A stretch of 64,000 nucleotides of DNA from Plantactinospora mayteni (GCF_016862935.1 NZ_BONX01000063.1:1-64000), one strand, 5' to 3'; shown: positions 1 through 10,292, counted from the stretch's first letter. Numbers and translations are program-made. The notes: generated from the letters alone by a model not told the origin.

Positions 1-1060
1 CCTCGCCCTCCTCCTCGTCGTCGCCGCCGAAGTCGAAGACCTCGTCGGCGACCATGCCGGCGGCGAAGCCGAGCGCGGCCCCGCCGGCGACACCCGCGAC
101 GACACCGCCCATGCCGGGACCCCGGTCGCGGTGCTCCTCGTGGTAGCCGTGGCCGCCGCCGCCGTGATGGCTGTAGCCCGGGCCATGTCCGTACGCCGGG
201 GCGGCGTAGCCGTGGCCGTACCCCGGCGGGGGCGGCGGGTACCCGCCCGGGGCGGCGTGGCCGCCGAGACTGCCCCGGTGGGCGTGGTGCTGGTCGAGCG
301 CCTCGCGCAGCCAACCGTCGACCACACCGGCCCAGTCGGTCCGGTCGGCGTCGGTGTGCTCGATGCGGTAGCGGCCGTAGGAGTCGTGGCCGCCGGTGAA
401 GAGGCCGGCCCGCTTGTCGAATTCCAGCACCACGTGCACCCCGTGCGGATCGGCGACGAGGGTCAGCTCGACCTCGTTGATGCCGTGCGCGTACTGGGAC
501 GCGGCGTAGTACTCGATCTCCTGGTAGAACGGCAGGCTCTGGTGCAGGCCGTAGATGTGGCCGCGCTCCAGGTCGGCGCCCTTGAACTGGAACCCGAGAG
601 CGCCGAACGCCTCAAGGATCCGTTCCTGCACGGGCAGCGGGTAGGCGTACACCGGGTCGAGGTCGCCCTTGTCGGCGGTGCCACGGATGGAGACCTCGGT
701 GCGCAGGCCCAGCGTCATGCCGTGCAGGCGTTGCCCGTACAGGTCGGTGACGGGGGTTTCCCAGGGCATGATGATCTGGAACGGCAGGGAGACCTGCTGG
801 CCTTCCCGCAGATGCAGCCCGCCGGAGACGTCGGCCCGGTGGAACTCGACGAACGCGTCGTACTCCTCCTCGGCGCCGTCGACCTCGATCCTGGTGACCA
901 GGCCGACCCCGATGTGGTCGATCTCGACGTCGTGGCTGCCGCCGGTCAGGTTCACCTGCCCGGCCAGCGGCAGACCCGGTCGGGTGTTCGGGTTGGACAG
1001 GACCGTGTCGACGCTGGGAGCGCCGACGCCGAAGACACCCAGCATCTTCTTGAAGACCAC
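1..1060 (-). CDS. spo0M: Spo0M-family sporulation control protein (3' end outside window)
   Basis: The minus-strand frame opens at GTG 1060 (MVFKKMLGVFGVG...), about 8 bases after an AGGGAG ribosome site, and stays open to the window edge (353 codons seen). The first ~250 residues match the arrestin-like Spo0M family of bacilli and actinomycetes, which influences the entry into sporulation; its molecular role is not settled. After residue ~255 comes a Pro/Gly/His/Tyr-rich tail, then a glycine-rich hydrophobic stretch (GVVAGVAGGAALGF) and an acidic end, so the C-terminus may touch the membrane. The gene stands alone with a 330-base upstream region. The long plus-strand frame across it is a GC-bias shadow. 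The stop codon is not in the window. Confidence 0.85.
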   Translation of the reverse strand, partial: MVFKKMLGVFGVGAPSVDTVLSNPNTRPGLPLAGQVNLTGGSHDVEIDHIGVGLVTRIEVDGAEEEYDAFVEFHRADVSGGLHLREGQQVSLPFQIIMPWETPVTDLYGQRLHGMTLGLRTEVSIRGTADKGDLDPVYAYPLPVQERILEAFGALGFQFKGADLERGHIYGLHQSLPFYQEIEYYAASQYAHGINEVELTLVADPHGVHVVLEFDKRAGLFTGGHDSYGRYRIEHTDADRTDWAGVVDGWLREALDQHHAHRGSLGGHAAPGGYPPPPPGYGHGYAAPAYGHGPGYSHHGGGGHGYHEEHRDRGPGMGGVVAGVAGGAALGFAAGMVADEVFDFGGDDEEEGE

Positions 1061-1391
1061 GTACTTCTCCCTGGCAACGGGGCAAACGGTTGTACTGGCG
1101 GCCGGCCCCATGGTGGAGAACCATGATCGGTGTCCTCCACTATGGATCCCGGTTGGCTCGGCACGTTAGCGTCCCATCCTGGGAGATAGCTGAACGTCTC
1201 GCATCAACTACGCAAAGCTATTGCGTGAATGCGATTCATTCTGGTTTGGTGCGCGGGGCGAAGATTGAGGCCAGCCGCGCGCCTGCCGTGAACACCCCTC
1301 CCCCGGCGCCGCTCATCCCGCATCGCCTGGCCAGGCGCCGGTGATGCACATCACATGACACATTGGACGGAGCAGCTCTTGACAGCGTGGA
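1061..1391. other. Intergenic region upstream of spo0M
   Basis: No gene is visible here. It should hold the spo0M promoter (transcribed leftward) and the 3' end of the LysR transcript. Its middle (about 1200-1250) is clearly more AT-rich than the surroundings and holds the inverted repeat listed separately. A shorter repeat, CATGGT-5-ACCATG, lies at 1109-1125. Confidence 0.5.
1210..1226. promoter_or_regulatory. Palindrome, possible operator upstream of spo0M
   Basis: ACGCAA-AGCTA-TTGCGT is a perfect 6-base inverted repeat with a 5-base spacer in an AT-rich pocket 150 bases upstream of spo0M. It is followed at once by GAAT-GCG-ATTC (1227-1237). The shape suits a dimeric repressor site; the binding protein is unknown. 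Confidence 0.4.
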
Positions 1392-2297
1392 CTAGGTGGA
1401 CTCCGGGGTGCGGGCGCAGACGCGAAGTTGCGCCACCGCGCGGGCGATGACGTCGCGGCGGCGGCGATCCTGGCGGGCGTGCACGACGATGCGCCGCAGG
1501 ACGGTGGGGTGCACCACGGGCCTCGACACGACTCCCTCGGGAAGCTCCGCGACGGCCAGGCGCGGCAGGACGGTGACTCCAACGCCCGCCGCCACCAGTC
1601 GCAGCGCCGCCCGATGGTCGTCCAGCCGGACGGCGTATCGCGGCGTGAATCCGACCGCCCGGCACGCACTGGAGACGATCTGCCCGATCGGGCTGTCGTA
1701 GATGTCGTGATCCACCCACGGTTCAGCTTCGAGATCCCGTAGCGCGACCTCGCGGGCAGCGGCGAGCGGATGCGCGACCGGGAACACCGCGACGAGTTCC
1801 TCGACGGTGAGTTCATGCCGCCGATAGCCGTCAAGCTGCACTTCGACGCCGCTGGCGGGCTCGGTCCGGATGTCGAGGTCCGGTTGTCGACGGCCGCGCC
1901 GGTCGACGGGTTCGTTGAGGCTGATCTCGACGGTGAGGTTCGGTTGGTGTTGACGGATGACACGTACGACCTCCGGTATCCACCGTTCGGCGGCGGAGGT
2001 GAAGCAGGCGATCGCCAGGTGCTCCGCCTGACCACCCCGCAGGTCCGCCACGACCCGTTCAAGCCGGTCGAAGTCGGCGACGAGAGCCTGGGCCTGATCC
2101 GCGAGGTGCCGGGCGGCATCCGTGGCGACGATGCCGCGCCCCTGCTTCTCGAACAGGACCAGTCCGGTCTCCCTCGCCAGGGCGGCCATGTGCTGGCTGA
2201 TCGTCGCGGGCGAGTAGCCGAGGTTCCGGGCCGCCTTGTTGATCGATCCGGCCGCCAGTACCGCGCGCAGGACCACGAGCCGTCGCGGGTTGAGCAT
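1392..2297 (-). CDS. dgdR: LysR-family regulator, DgdR-like
   Basis: 301 residues, the usual LysR length. The N-terminal winged helix-turn-helix lies at about residues 5-62 (GSINKAARNLGYSPATIS), followed by the two-lobe effector-binding domain. It is divergent from the 2,2-dialkylglycine decarboxylase gene at 2444 with 146 bases between them. Burkholderia cepacia dgdR is also a LysR gene divergent from dgdA, where it represses dgdA until a dialkyl amino acid such as 2-methylalanine is present. The name rests on this context together with family membership. The ATG at 2297 opens the frame exactly at the LysR N-terminus (MLNPRRLVVLRAVL). Confidence 0.85.
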   Translation of the reverse strand: MLNPRRLVVLRAVLAAGSINKAARNLGYSPATISQHMAALARETGLVLFEKQGRGIVATDAARHLADQAQALVADFDRLERVVADLRGGQAEHLAIACFTSAAERWIPEVVRVIRQHQPNLTVEISLNEPVDRRGRRQPDLDIRTEPASGVEVQLDGYRRHELTVEELVAVFPVAHPLAAAREVALRDLEAEPWVDHDIYDSPIGQIVSSACRAVGFTPRYAVRLDDHRAALRLVAAGVGVTVLPRLAVAELPEGVVSRPVVHPTVLRRIVVHARQDRRRRDVIARAVAQLRVCARTPEST

Positions 2298-2326
2298 GCG
2301 GCCAACCGTACGGCGACAGCGAATGA

Positions 2327-3751
<1,425 letters not shown>

Positions 3752-3833
3752 CGTGGTCGCCAGGACAGCGCTGACCCCACCCGAGGGCGGTGCGCCTGCC
3801 GGGGTTCCGGCCGACGACCTGCCCGGGACAACG

Positions 3834-3875
3834 CCGGGCCTCGTCACGGTCGAATCGACAGGTGACGAGGCCCGG
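3834..3875. terminator. Bidirectional hairpin between dgdA and the GH19 chitinase
   Basis: CCGGGCCTCGTCAC (3834-3847) and GTGACGAGGCCCGG (3862-3875) form a perfect 14-bp stem with a 14-base loop, placed between two converging genes. There is no T-run, as is common for high-GC terminators. Confidence 0.75.
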
Positions 3876-3882
3876 CCGGGGG

Positions 3883-4956
3883 TCAGCAGTACAGGTTGGC
3901 TCCGGCCGAGACGCCGAGAACGCCGACGAACTGCTGGTACTTGGTGACGCGGCTCTGCACCTGGGCGGGGTTCCCGCCGTTGCACTCGATGGAGCCGTTG
4001 ATGCTGCGGATGGTCTCGCCGAAGCCGGCACCGGTGACCATCGCGTTGTGCGCGGTCATGCTGCCCGGCCCGTTCTGGGTCATCCAGTACCAGATGGCGG
4101 TCTTCCAGGCCACCGCGGCGTCGTTCTGGACCAGCCAGGGGTTGGTCAGCAGGGGTAGCCCGAGGGCGTTCCCGGCGGCGTTGTAGTTGAAGTTCCAGCT
4201 CAGTTGGATCGGCCCGCGCCCGTAGTAGGCGGCCTGCCCGGCGGGGCAGCCGTACGGTTGGCCGGCGTCGCAGTAGTGCGGGTAGTTGGCGGTGTTCTGC
4301 TCCACGATGTGGACGAGTCCACCGGTCTCGTGGTGCACGTTCGCCAGGAAGGCCGCCGCTTCCTGACGCTGGACCGTGGCGCTGCCGGTCCTGGTGAACG
4401 CCGGGTACGCGCCGAGCGCGGCGACGAGGCCGGAGTAGGTGTAGAAGGAGTTGCGGCCCGGGAACATCTGGTTGAACTGCGCCTCGCTGACCACGAAGCT
4501 GCCGGGGTTGGGGGGCGGAGTGGTGGGCGGTTGGCCACCACAGGTGTACGGCTCCCAATACCAGGTGCTGATGATGGGGTCGTAGCCGGGATTGTCGTGC
4601 TCGGCGATGTAGTACAGGCCGTTGGTGTAGCGCACGATGCTCCCGGCGGCGTACCAGGTGCCGGCGACCCAGTTCGGGTAGTTGCAGCTACCGCCCGGTG
4701 GCGTGGTACCGCCGTCGCAGGCACCGAGGTCCTGCCAGACGCCGGTGGTGCCCGGCGGCGCCTCGTTCTGGGTCCACCACTTCGCCTGGTAGTTGCGCCC
4801 GCTGTGGGAGACCTGGTCGCCTCCCCAGTAGACGGCCGAGGACTGCCACGGCGCCGCGCAGGCTGCCGCCGATGCGGGGGTCGACGGGATGATCGCCACG
4901 AGTGCACCGGCGACAACCAGCGCCGCGAGCGCGACCAGGGCGCGCAGTCTCGACAT
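3883..4956 (-). CDS. Secreted GH19 chitinase with two chitin-binding modules
   Basis: 357 residues. A signal peptide (residues 1-30, cut after PASA) precedes a CBM5/12-type module at ~32-79 with the AKWWTQ signature, then a second Trp/Tyr-rich Cys-bounded module (~90-138). A short Pro/Thr linker follows and then the GH19 lysozyme-like catalytic domain from ~152. The catalytic acid is Glu209 in HHETGG. It should hydrolyse chitin outside the cell with inversion. It is monocistronic. A near-perfect palindrome lies 77 bases upstream of the start. The start codon ATG 4956 follows AGGAAGGAG. A GH18 chitinase in the same window (56587-58122) may complement it. Confidence 0.93.
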   Translation of the reverse strand: MSRLRALVALAALVVAGALVAIIPSTPASAAACAAPWQSSAVYWGGDQVSHSGRNYQAKWWTQNEAPPGTTGVWQDLGACDGGTTPPGGSCNYPNWVAGTWYAAGSIVRYTNGLYYIAEHDNPGYDPIISTWYWEPYTCGGQPPTTPPPNPGSFVVSEAQFNQMFPGRNSFYTYSGLVAALGAYPAFTRTGSATVQRQEAAAFLANVHHETGGLVHIVEQNTANYPHYCDAGQPYGCPAGQAAYYGRGPIQLSWNFNYNAAGNALGLPLLTNPWLVQNDAAVAWKTAIWYWMTQNGPGSMTAHNAMVTGAGFGETIRSINGSIECNGGNPAQVQSRVTKYQQFVGVLGVSAGANLYC

Positions 4957-5032
4957 GTGATCACTCCTTCCTGGGGGTACATCGGAACGATGGCTGACCG
5001 CACATCGACGGCAGTGACTCTAACACGTTCTG

Positions 5033-5049
5033 TTCGTAAACTTTACTAA
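5033..5049. promoter_or_regulatory. Palindromic site upstream of the GH19 chitinase
   Basis: TTCGTAAACTTTACTAA is a 17-base palindrome with one mismatch pair around a central C, in an AT-rich patch. From memory, AT-rich palindromes of this general shape precede many secreted polysaccharidase genes in Micromonosporaceae. It may be an operator or overlap the promoter. Confidence 0.5.
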
Positions 5050-5091
5050 TCATTTCGCGCGTGCCGACGCGACCCCACGCCGGGGATCCCG

Positions 5092-7794
5092 TCAGCCGTC
5101 GGTCACCACGCCGGTCAGGACCGCGTTCGGCACCGGCCAGTCCGATACGTCGACGAAGTGCAGTTCGACGACCTCGTCCGACTCGGCGACCGCGTCGGGG
5201 ATCGTCGGTATGGTGATCTCGCCGCTGGTCGCGTCGGGGCCGATGAACAGGTACGAGACCAGCCAGGTCTCGGACAGCGGCCGGGACGGTTCCACCGGTT
5301 CCGCTGTGTTGTCGGTGAACCACTCCGGGTCGACGTCCGTGGTGGACAGTTCGACACCGGTGGCCGGAGCCTGCGGCAGGGCGTACGTGAAGATGCCCGT
5401 CTCGGTCAGCTCGGACGCGGAGAAACGCCAGGTCAGCGTCTCGCCCTCGGCAACCCGGACGGAAGCGGACTCGACGGACAGGATCGGTTCCGGGTCGTCG
5501 TTGAGGGTCGAGAGTCCGCCGAGGTAGCTGCCGACCATGAAACCCCGCTCCGCCTTGGCTGTCAGCGTCTGCCGCTCGGTGTAGTTCCACCGCGTGTCAC
5601 CGACCACGTCGATCGGCACCCGGATGCTGCGCTCGCCGGGGCGTACGGTGGCCAGCCAGGACCGGCTCGTGTACGTCGTCTCGTCAAGCAGGAACAGTCG
5701 TACCGCGCCGCCGCCGCGTCCGGTGATGGTCACCGGGATCTCGTACGTCGCGGTGCCGGAGTCACCCTCGGCCACCTCCAGGGTGCCGATGTCGAGCCGT
5801 GGCAGGCGGGTCGGGCCCGGGTCGGGCGTGCCCGGCGACCAGCCCCACGCGTCGAGCAGCCAGGCGCGGCCCGTCGCGGTGCGCGGGGTGAGTTCGATGG
5901 CGGCCAGCCTCGCGGGTGCGTCCGTGAGCGGCACCCGCACCTCCTGCCCCCAGTACGAGGTCGTGTTGTCGGTGCCGGGCAGGCCGTCGATCCGGATCTC
6001 GCCGAGCGTGCTGCGCCGGCCGTCCGTACCCACCACGGTGACGCCGAGCCGGGTCCCGGTCGTGTTCGGCGGGACGACGACCCGCAGCGCCAACTGGCGG
6101 GCACCGGCGACGGTGACGGGCCGGGCCGGAGCCAGCCGGATCGGGCTGCCGGCGGCGGACCAGTTCAGCGCCGCCGCGTACCGGCCGGGCTCGGGGATGG
6201 TCCAGAGGAAGGGCACGAAGTGTCCCAGGGTGGCGTTGCGGTCCTCCGGGTCGATACAGGACCGCTCCGCGTCGTAGGTCACCTGGTCACAGATCCGCGC
6301 ACCGCCGGAGACGGTCAGCGACGGGTCCGGGGTGATCAGCGGCGTACGGTTGCCGCCGAGCGCGTGGCTGAGTACCCGGGCCGGGTCGGCCGAGGGCGCC
6401 CGCACGCCGCTGCCGTCGAGCAGCGGCCGGACCCGGTCGTCGCCGCCGACGAAGAGCCGCGCGGCGGCGGCGATATAGGTCGCGCCGGCGGTCTGCTGCT
6501 GCGCCGCGGTGAGCCGGGTCGGGGCACCCGGGGAACAGACCGGGTCGGGCTCGTCACCGACCTGGAAGTCGTCGACGGAGGGTGCCACCGACTGCCCGGG
6601 TGTCCACTCGGTGTTGAAGAAGTTGTGGTTGGCGCCGAGCACGTACAGCGCGCTACGCAGCGCCCGACTGGTGCCGATGTCCCGGGTCTCGTCCACGAAC
6701 ATCTGGCCTTGCAGGTCGGAGACATCGCCGTCGCAGCCGGGCAGGATCGTCACCGACGGGACGTCGGAGACCGGATCGTGACCAAAGAGGGTGGGACCGA
6801 CCAGCAGCATGCCGCGGACGGTCCAGCGAACCCGGCCGTGGTAGCCGTCCCGCCCGGCGGGCGGCGGGGCGAGCGAGTCCATCGCCGCGCGGCTGACACC
6901 CTCACCACCGCGCGAGTGACCCATCAGGAAGACCTGGGACAGATCGGCGCGCGGCGCGGCGCGCACGACCGCCGGCGCAGCGGCGCGTCCGCTGCCCGCC
7001 CAGTCGGCCCACTTCGCCAGGTGCAGCCGGACGAGCGAGGAGCGGGCCTGGGCGCCGCCGTCCTCGGCGTCCCAGTCCTGGCCGTTGACACCGTTGGCCG
7101 AGATGGACACGGTCAGGTAGCCCTGCGAGGCGAGCAGCCGCTGCGCCTGGAGGTAGCCACGGTAACTCGGGATCGGATCGGTGCCGGCCGGGCAGGGCCA
7201 CTCCTGGGGTACCTCCTCGTCCCCCCGGTAGCAGACGGCGTGTCGGCCGTGCAGGAACAGGGCCAGGGGCCGGGCGCCGGACGTACCCTGCGGTGCGACC
7301 ACGACCGCCCGCATCTCGACCTTCTCCGGGAAGTCGGGCAGCGTGACGGCGGGCAGCTCGTACTCCCCGGTGATGGACCGGTAAGGCCCGGCGACGCCGG
7401 GATCGACGGCGCCGGCCGGCTGGGTGGCCGGCACGGCGGCGATCGGCGCGGCGCGGCGGGTGCCGCGCGGCTGGTCCTGGTCGATCCGCCTGCCGCCGGC
7501 CCGCACCGTGAGTTCGCCGAGCCGGCCGGCCCCGCCCAGCCCGAGGCTGAAGGTCCGACCGTCAGGGTGGGGGCGAGCCCGGCCGAGCCGCCGGTCGCCC
7601 GACCAGAACTCCACGGCGGCATCGCCCATCGGGACGGAGGTGTCCGAGCGCCAGGTCAGCTTGCCATCGGTCACCGACCAGCCGCCGGTCGCCGACCCCG
7701 GCGGAGGGCTTCCGGGGGGAACGGCCGCCGCCGGCCCGGCCGCCCCGGTCACCAGCGCGAGGACGAGCCCGACCGCCATCAGGAATCTACGCAT
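5092..7794 (-). CDS. Secreted alpha/beta hydrolase with C-terminal Calx-beta-like repeats
   Basis: 900 residues from ATG 7794 (MRRFLMAVGLVLAL), which gives a clean signal peptide ending in an AAA(V) site; an ATG 27 bases earlier would spoil the n-region. The middle (~150-480) is an alpha/beta hydrolase domain with a nucleophile elbow GHSRGGEG and an upstream LFLHGRH oxyanion segment. The C-terminal ~300 residues are beta-rich and contain two blocks opening with VAEGDSG and VAEGETL, typical of Calx-beta/adhesion modules. It is likely an extracellular esterase or lipase; the substrate is not predictable. It stands alone between the chitinase and the STAS gene. Confidence 0.75.
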   Translation of the reverse strand: MRRFLMAVGLVLALVTGAAGPAAAVPPGSPPPGSATGGWSVTDGKLTWRSDTSVPMGDAAVEFWSGDRRLGRARPHPDGRTFSLGLGGAGRLGELTVRAGGRRIDQDQPRGTRRAAPIAAVPATQPAGAVDPGVAGPYRSITGEYELPAVTLPDFPEKVEMRAVVVAPQGTSGARPLALFLHGRHAVCYRGDEEVPQEWPCPAGTDPIPSYRGYLQAQRLLASQGYLTVSISANGVNGQDWDAEDGGAQARSSLVRLHLAKWADWAGSGRAAAPAVVRAAPRADLSQVFLMGHSRGGEGVSRAAMDSLAPPPAGRDGYHGRVRWTVRGMLLVGPTLFGHDPVSDVPSVTILPGCDGDVSDLQGQMFVDETRDIGTSRALRSALYVLGANHNFFNTEWTPGQSVAPSVDDFQVGDEPDPVCSPGAPTRLTAAQQQTAGATYIAAAARLFVGGDDRVRPLLDGSGVRAPSADPARVLSHALGGNRTPLITPDPSLTVSGGARICDQVTYDAERSCIDPEDRNATLGHFVPFLWTIPEPGRYAAALNWSAAGSPIRLAPARPVTVAGARQLALRVVVPPNTTGTRLGVTVVGTDGRRSTLGEIRIDGLPGTDNTTSYWGQEVRVPLTDAPARLAAIELTPRTATGRAWLLDAWGWSPGTPDPGPTRLPRLDIGTLEVAEGDSGTATYEIPVTITGRGGGAVRLFLLDETTYTSRSWLATVRPGERSIRVPIDVVGDTRWNYTERQTLTAKAERGFMVGSYLGGLSTLNDDPEPILSVESASVRVAEGETLTWRFSASELTETGIFTYALPQAPATGVELSTTDVDPEWFTDNTAEPVEPSRPLSETWLVSYLFIGPDATSGEITIPTIPDAVAESDEVVELHFVDVSDWPVPNAVLTGVVTDG

Positions 7795-7855
7795 ACGGCC
7801 GTGTCTATCCCATCCGTGCAACGTCGTCGGGTGGTGTCGAGCCGGGATACCGGCC

Positions 7856-8041
7856 GTGCATACTCGTAGCCGGCTCTACGACGTGCTCACCTCGCACGGT
7901 GGCAGGTTCGCCGGGACGGGACTCGATACCCGGGTCGTGGCGTATCCACTCTGGACCGCCGGGACGGCGACGGCGGTGGCCACGGCGTTGCTCGGCGCAG
8001 CCGTGGTACGACGGATCAGCAACCCGCGACGACCGACGTAG
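7856..8041 (+). CDS. Possible small membrane protein (61 aa)
   Basis: A GTG-initiated frame of 61 codons in the gap between two minus-strand genes. The product has one likely membrane segment (LWTAGTATAVATALLGAAVV) with a basic tail. There is no convincing ribosome site, and I do not recognise it. It could be a real small protein or an accidental frame. Confidence 0.25.
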   Translation: MHTRSRLYDVLTSHGGRFAGTGLDTRVVAYPLWTAGTATAVATALLGAAVVRRISNPRRPT

Positions 8042-8064
8042 CGGTCACAGGTGCGGAGCGGATG

Positions 8065-8388
8065 TCACCGGGTCCGCCGGAGTCGCTGGGGAGGGACACC
8101 GGCGGCGGTGAGCCGGCTGGCTATCGCGGCGGAGCTGGTGCAGATGGAGACGATGACGTTGTCGTCGTCACCGACGTGGCACGCGGCGGCGAGGGTGCCG
8201 ACGCCGATCGGGTCCAGGGCGGAGACGTCGGACAGGTCCACCATCACCCGCCAGGGACGAACCTTGCGAACCGCACGGACGAGAATGTGCCGCAGTTCGG
8301 CGGCGCAGTCGATCCCGACCGGCCCGTGCGGCTGCACGACCAGTGTGCCGTCCACGACCGTCGACACCTCTACCGGGGTGTTGGGCAC
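8065..8388 (-). CDS. STAS-domain protein, anti-sigma-factor-antagonist type
   Basis: 107 residues from GTG 8388 after AAGGGCGG; the frame extends to 8448, but the extra N-terminus is basic and atypical. The fold matches SpoIIAA/RsbV-like STAS proteins, which bind anti-sigma kinases and release sigma factors. The segment that normally reads D-S/T-S-G-[LV]-G, with the phosphorylated serine, reads LDPIGVGTL here, so the kinase target serine is absent. No anti-sigma factor or sigma gene is adjacent. Confidence 0.75.
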   Translation of the reverse strand: MPNTPVEVSTVVDGTLVVQPHGPVGIDCAAELRHILVRAVRKVRPWRVMVDLSDVSALDPIGVGTLAAACHVGDDDNVIVSICTSSAAIASRLTAAGVPPQRLRRTR

Positions 8389-8542
8389 CGGACCGCCCTT
8401 CTTCACCGTGTACTGCGTGCGGGCCCACCTTATGAAGGTGAGAAACACGTGTCGAGAACGGCGGAAGAATTGCGCCTCATATCGATATCAGGCCGGCGCC
8501 CAACACCACTCGGGTCGTGACCGGTCGGACGCCGGTCTTGGC

Positions 8543-9460
8543 TCAGCGGTAACCGGTGGCGTCGGCGGGCCGACCCGGATCCTGCACCTCCACGATGTAC
8601 CGCCACGCGTCGGGTCGGCTGCCGTCCACGTCCGTCAACCCGTAGACCTGTGCGAGCTGACCGCTGGAGACGGACCGGCCCGACCAGCGCGCCCGGTCCG
8701 GATCGGCGGCGAGCGCGGCGACTCCCCGACCGACGTAGGTCGGCGACTCGGAGATGACGAAGTGGGGCTCCTTGACGGTCGCGTCCCGCCAGTTCTCCTC
8801 GGTCACCCCGAACAGGTCGAGCATCATTTCTGACCGCAGCCACCCCGGGGTCACCGCCACCGCCGCGCTCCCGTACGACGCCAGTTCGTGGCTCTGCGCC
8901 AGCGTGAGCCGCTCCACCGCCCCCTTGACCAGGTCGTAGTAGACACCCACCTGATGGCGGTACGCACGGTTGTACTCGAACGTGCCGTCGGTCATCTCGA
9001 TGACGAGCCCGCCCGGGTTCCGGATCAGCAGCGGCAGCGCGAAGTGGCTCGTCACGGCGTGCGTGTCGATCCCCACCCGCAGCATCCGCAGCCCCTTCGT
9101 CAGGTCGTGCTCCCAGATCGTCTTCCCGAACTCGGCATGCACGTCTCCGCCGAAGATGTCGTTCACCAGGATGTCGAGCCGGCCGTGGTCGGCGTCGATC
9201 CGCTCCACCAGCCCGCGCACCTGGTCGGCCTCCAGGTGATCCACCCGCAGCGCGACGCCATCCCCGCCGGCCGCGGCGATGAACTCGCCGGTCTCCTCGA
9301 TCGTCTCCGGACGGTCCATCTCCGAACGCCCCGCCCGGCTGCTCCGCCCGGTCGCGTACACCACGGCGCCGGCCCGGGCCAACTCCACCGCGATGGCCCG
9401 CCCCGCGCCGCGCGTCGCGCCCGCGACCAGTGCCACCCTGCCAGTCAACATCTTCGTCAT
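8543..9460 (-). CDS. SDR-family NAD(P)-dependent oxidoreductase
   Basis: 305 residues from ATG 9460 (MTKMLTGRVALVAGATRGAGRA); the frame runs further upstream without family similarity. The Rossmann glycine motif GATRGAGRA and a YDLVK active-site Tyr-Lys pair are present. The NNAG motif is altered to NDIFGG, which is typical of one long SDR subfamily of unknown substrate. It is divergent from a small secreted protein. A 17-base palindrome lies 38 bases upstream. Confidence 0.88.
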   Translation of the reverse strand: MTKMLTGRVALVAGATRGAGRAIAVELARAGAVVYATGRSSRAGRSEMDRPETIEETGEFIAAAGGDGVALRVDHLEADQVRGLVERIDADHGRLDILVNDIFGGDVHAEFGKTIWEHDLTKGLRMLRVGIDTHAVTSHFALPLLIRNPGGLVIEMTDGTFEYNRAYRHQVGVYYDLVKGAVERLTLAQSHELASYGSAAVAVTPGWLRSEMMLDLFGVTEENWRDATVKEPHFVISESPTYVGRGVAALAADPDRARWSGRSVSSGQLAQVYGLTDVDGSRPDAWRYIVEVQDPGRPADATGYR

Positions 9461-9497
9461 GCCCCCGATCGTGGCATCGCTACCTGACAACCGATGT

Positions 9498-9514
9498 CCG
9501 GTTTTCCGAACCGG
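9498..9514. promoter_or_regulatory. Palindrome upstream of the SDR gene
   Basis: CCGGTT-TTCCG-AACCGG is a perfect 6-base inverted repeat with a 5-base spacer, 38 bases upstream of the SDR start. The position suits an operator for a local repressor; no regulator gene is adjacent. Confidence 0.4.
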
Positions 9515-9668
9515 TCGGCCAGTGACCTCGCTCACCGACGGCCACCTGCGCACGCCTCGGCGAGGAAGGGAGTACGAAAACGAGCTGAAGCCGTGGTGAA
9601 GCCGCCGGTTGCTGGGATGGGGAGAGCCTTCGGGAGGACGAGGGCTCGATCCAGATCAGGAGGGTTCC

Positions 9669-10103
9669 ATGGCCAAGAAACGCCTCTTCACCGTCCTGGC
9701 CGCAACCGCGCTCGCGGTCGGCTCGATCGCGGCCGGGCCGGCCGCGCAGGCATCGGCGGCCCGGACATCCGGGTCACCGGCGGTGGCGTACGCCGGCACG
9801 TCGGAGGTGGGGAATTCGTCCCCGGGTGTACTGATCGACGCCAGGCCGTGCAACACCAGCCAGACCCCCAGGCAGATCCGGCTCGTCCTGGCGCCCGGTG
9901 CCGTGATCTGCTACGGCGGCACCGTCGGCAGTTGGGACCTGGGCGAACTCTACGTACAGAGCCTGGTGGCGGGCGGGTACCACGGCTACCTCGTGTGCGA
10001 GAACTCGGGTGGCGGTTCGGGCTTCGTGCAGTTCTTCTCGCCCGGCCAGATCTTCTCGATCAACGACACCTGCCAGACGCTCGCGATCACACCGCCGCGC
10101 TAG
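9669..10103 (+). CDS. Small secreted protein of unknown function, four cysteines
   Basis: 144 residues from ATG 9669, 5-6 bases after AGGAGGG. The signal peptide spans ~1-30 (AVGSIAAGPAAQASA). The mature part is about 115 residues, beta-rich, with four cysteines in contexts RPCNT, VICYGG, LVCENS and DTCQT, suggesting two disulfides. It is weakly reminiscent of secreted crystallin-fold inhibitors of actinomycetes, but I cannot support a family. It is monocistronic and divergent from the SDR gene. Confidence 0.7.
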   Translation: MAKKRLFTVLAATALAVGSIAAGPAAQASAARTSGSPAVAYAGTSEVGNSSPGVLIDARPCNTSQTPRQIRLVLAPGAVICYGGTVGSWDLGELYVQSLVAGGYHGYLVCENSGGGSGFVQFFSPGQIFSINDTCQTLAITPPR

Positions 10104-10208
10104 TGTCCTGACTTCCTCGACCTTGTCGAGCGGCACCAGGAGACGCCGACCGGGGCGGAGGTGGTCGGGGTACGAAGCATCGGTGCGGCACGGTTGGGCT
10201 CTCGTACC

Positions 10209-10274
10209 GTGGCGGGAACGGTCCCCCGCCACGACAGCACGGCGGCCGTCACCCAGGTCGGGTGACGGCCGCCG
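10209..10274. terminator. Two consecutive hairpins downstream of 9669-10103
   Basis: GTGGCGGG/CCCGCCAC (10209-10232) is followed by a perfect 15-bp stem, CGGCGGCCGTCACCC with its complement and a 5-base loop (10240-10274). The second ends 18 bases from the stop codon of the subtilase remnant, so it probably was that gene's terminator and now serves both sides. Confidence 0.75.
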
Positions 10275-10292
10275 CGTACTGTCCGAGCGTTG

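Noticed and set aside
131-1126. Long plus-strand open frame of 331 codons
   Set aside because: It is antisense to the Spo0M gene, has no family features, and is a consequence of high third-position GC.
5158-7869. 903-codon plus-strand frame
   Set aside because: Antisense to the secreted hydrolase; the translation is Arg/Gly/Asp-rich low complexity without domains.
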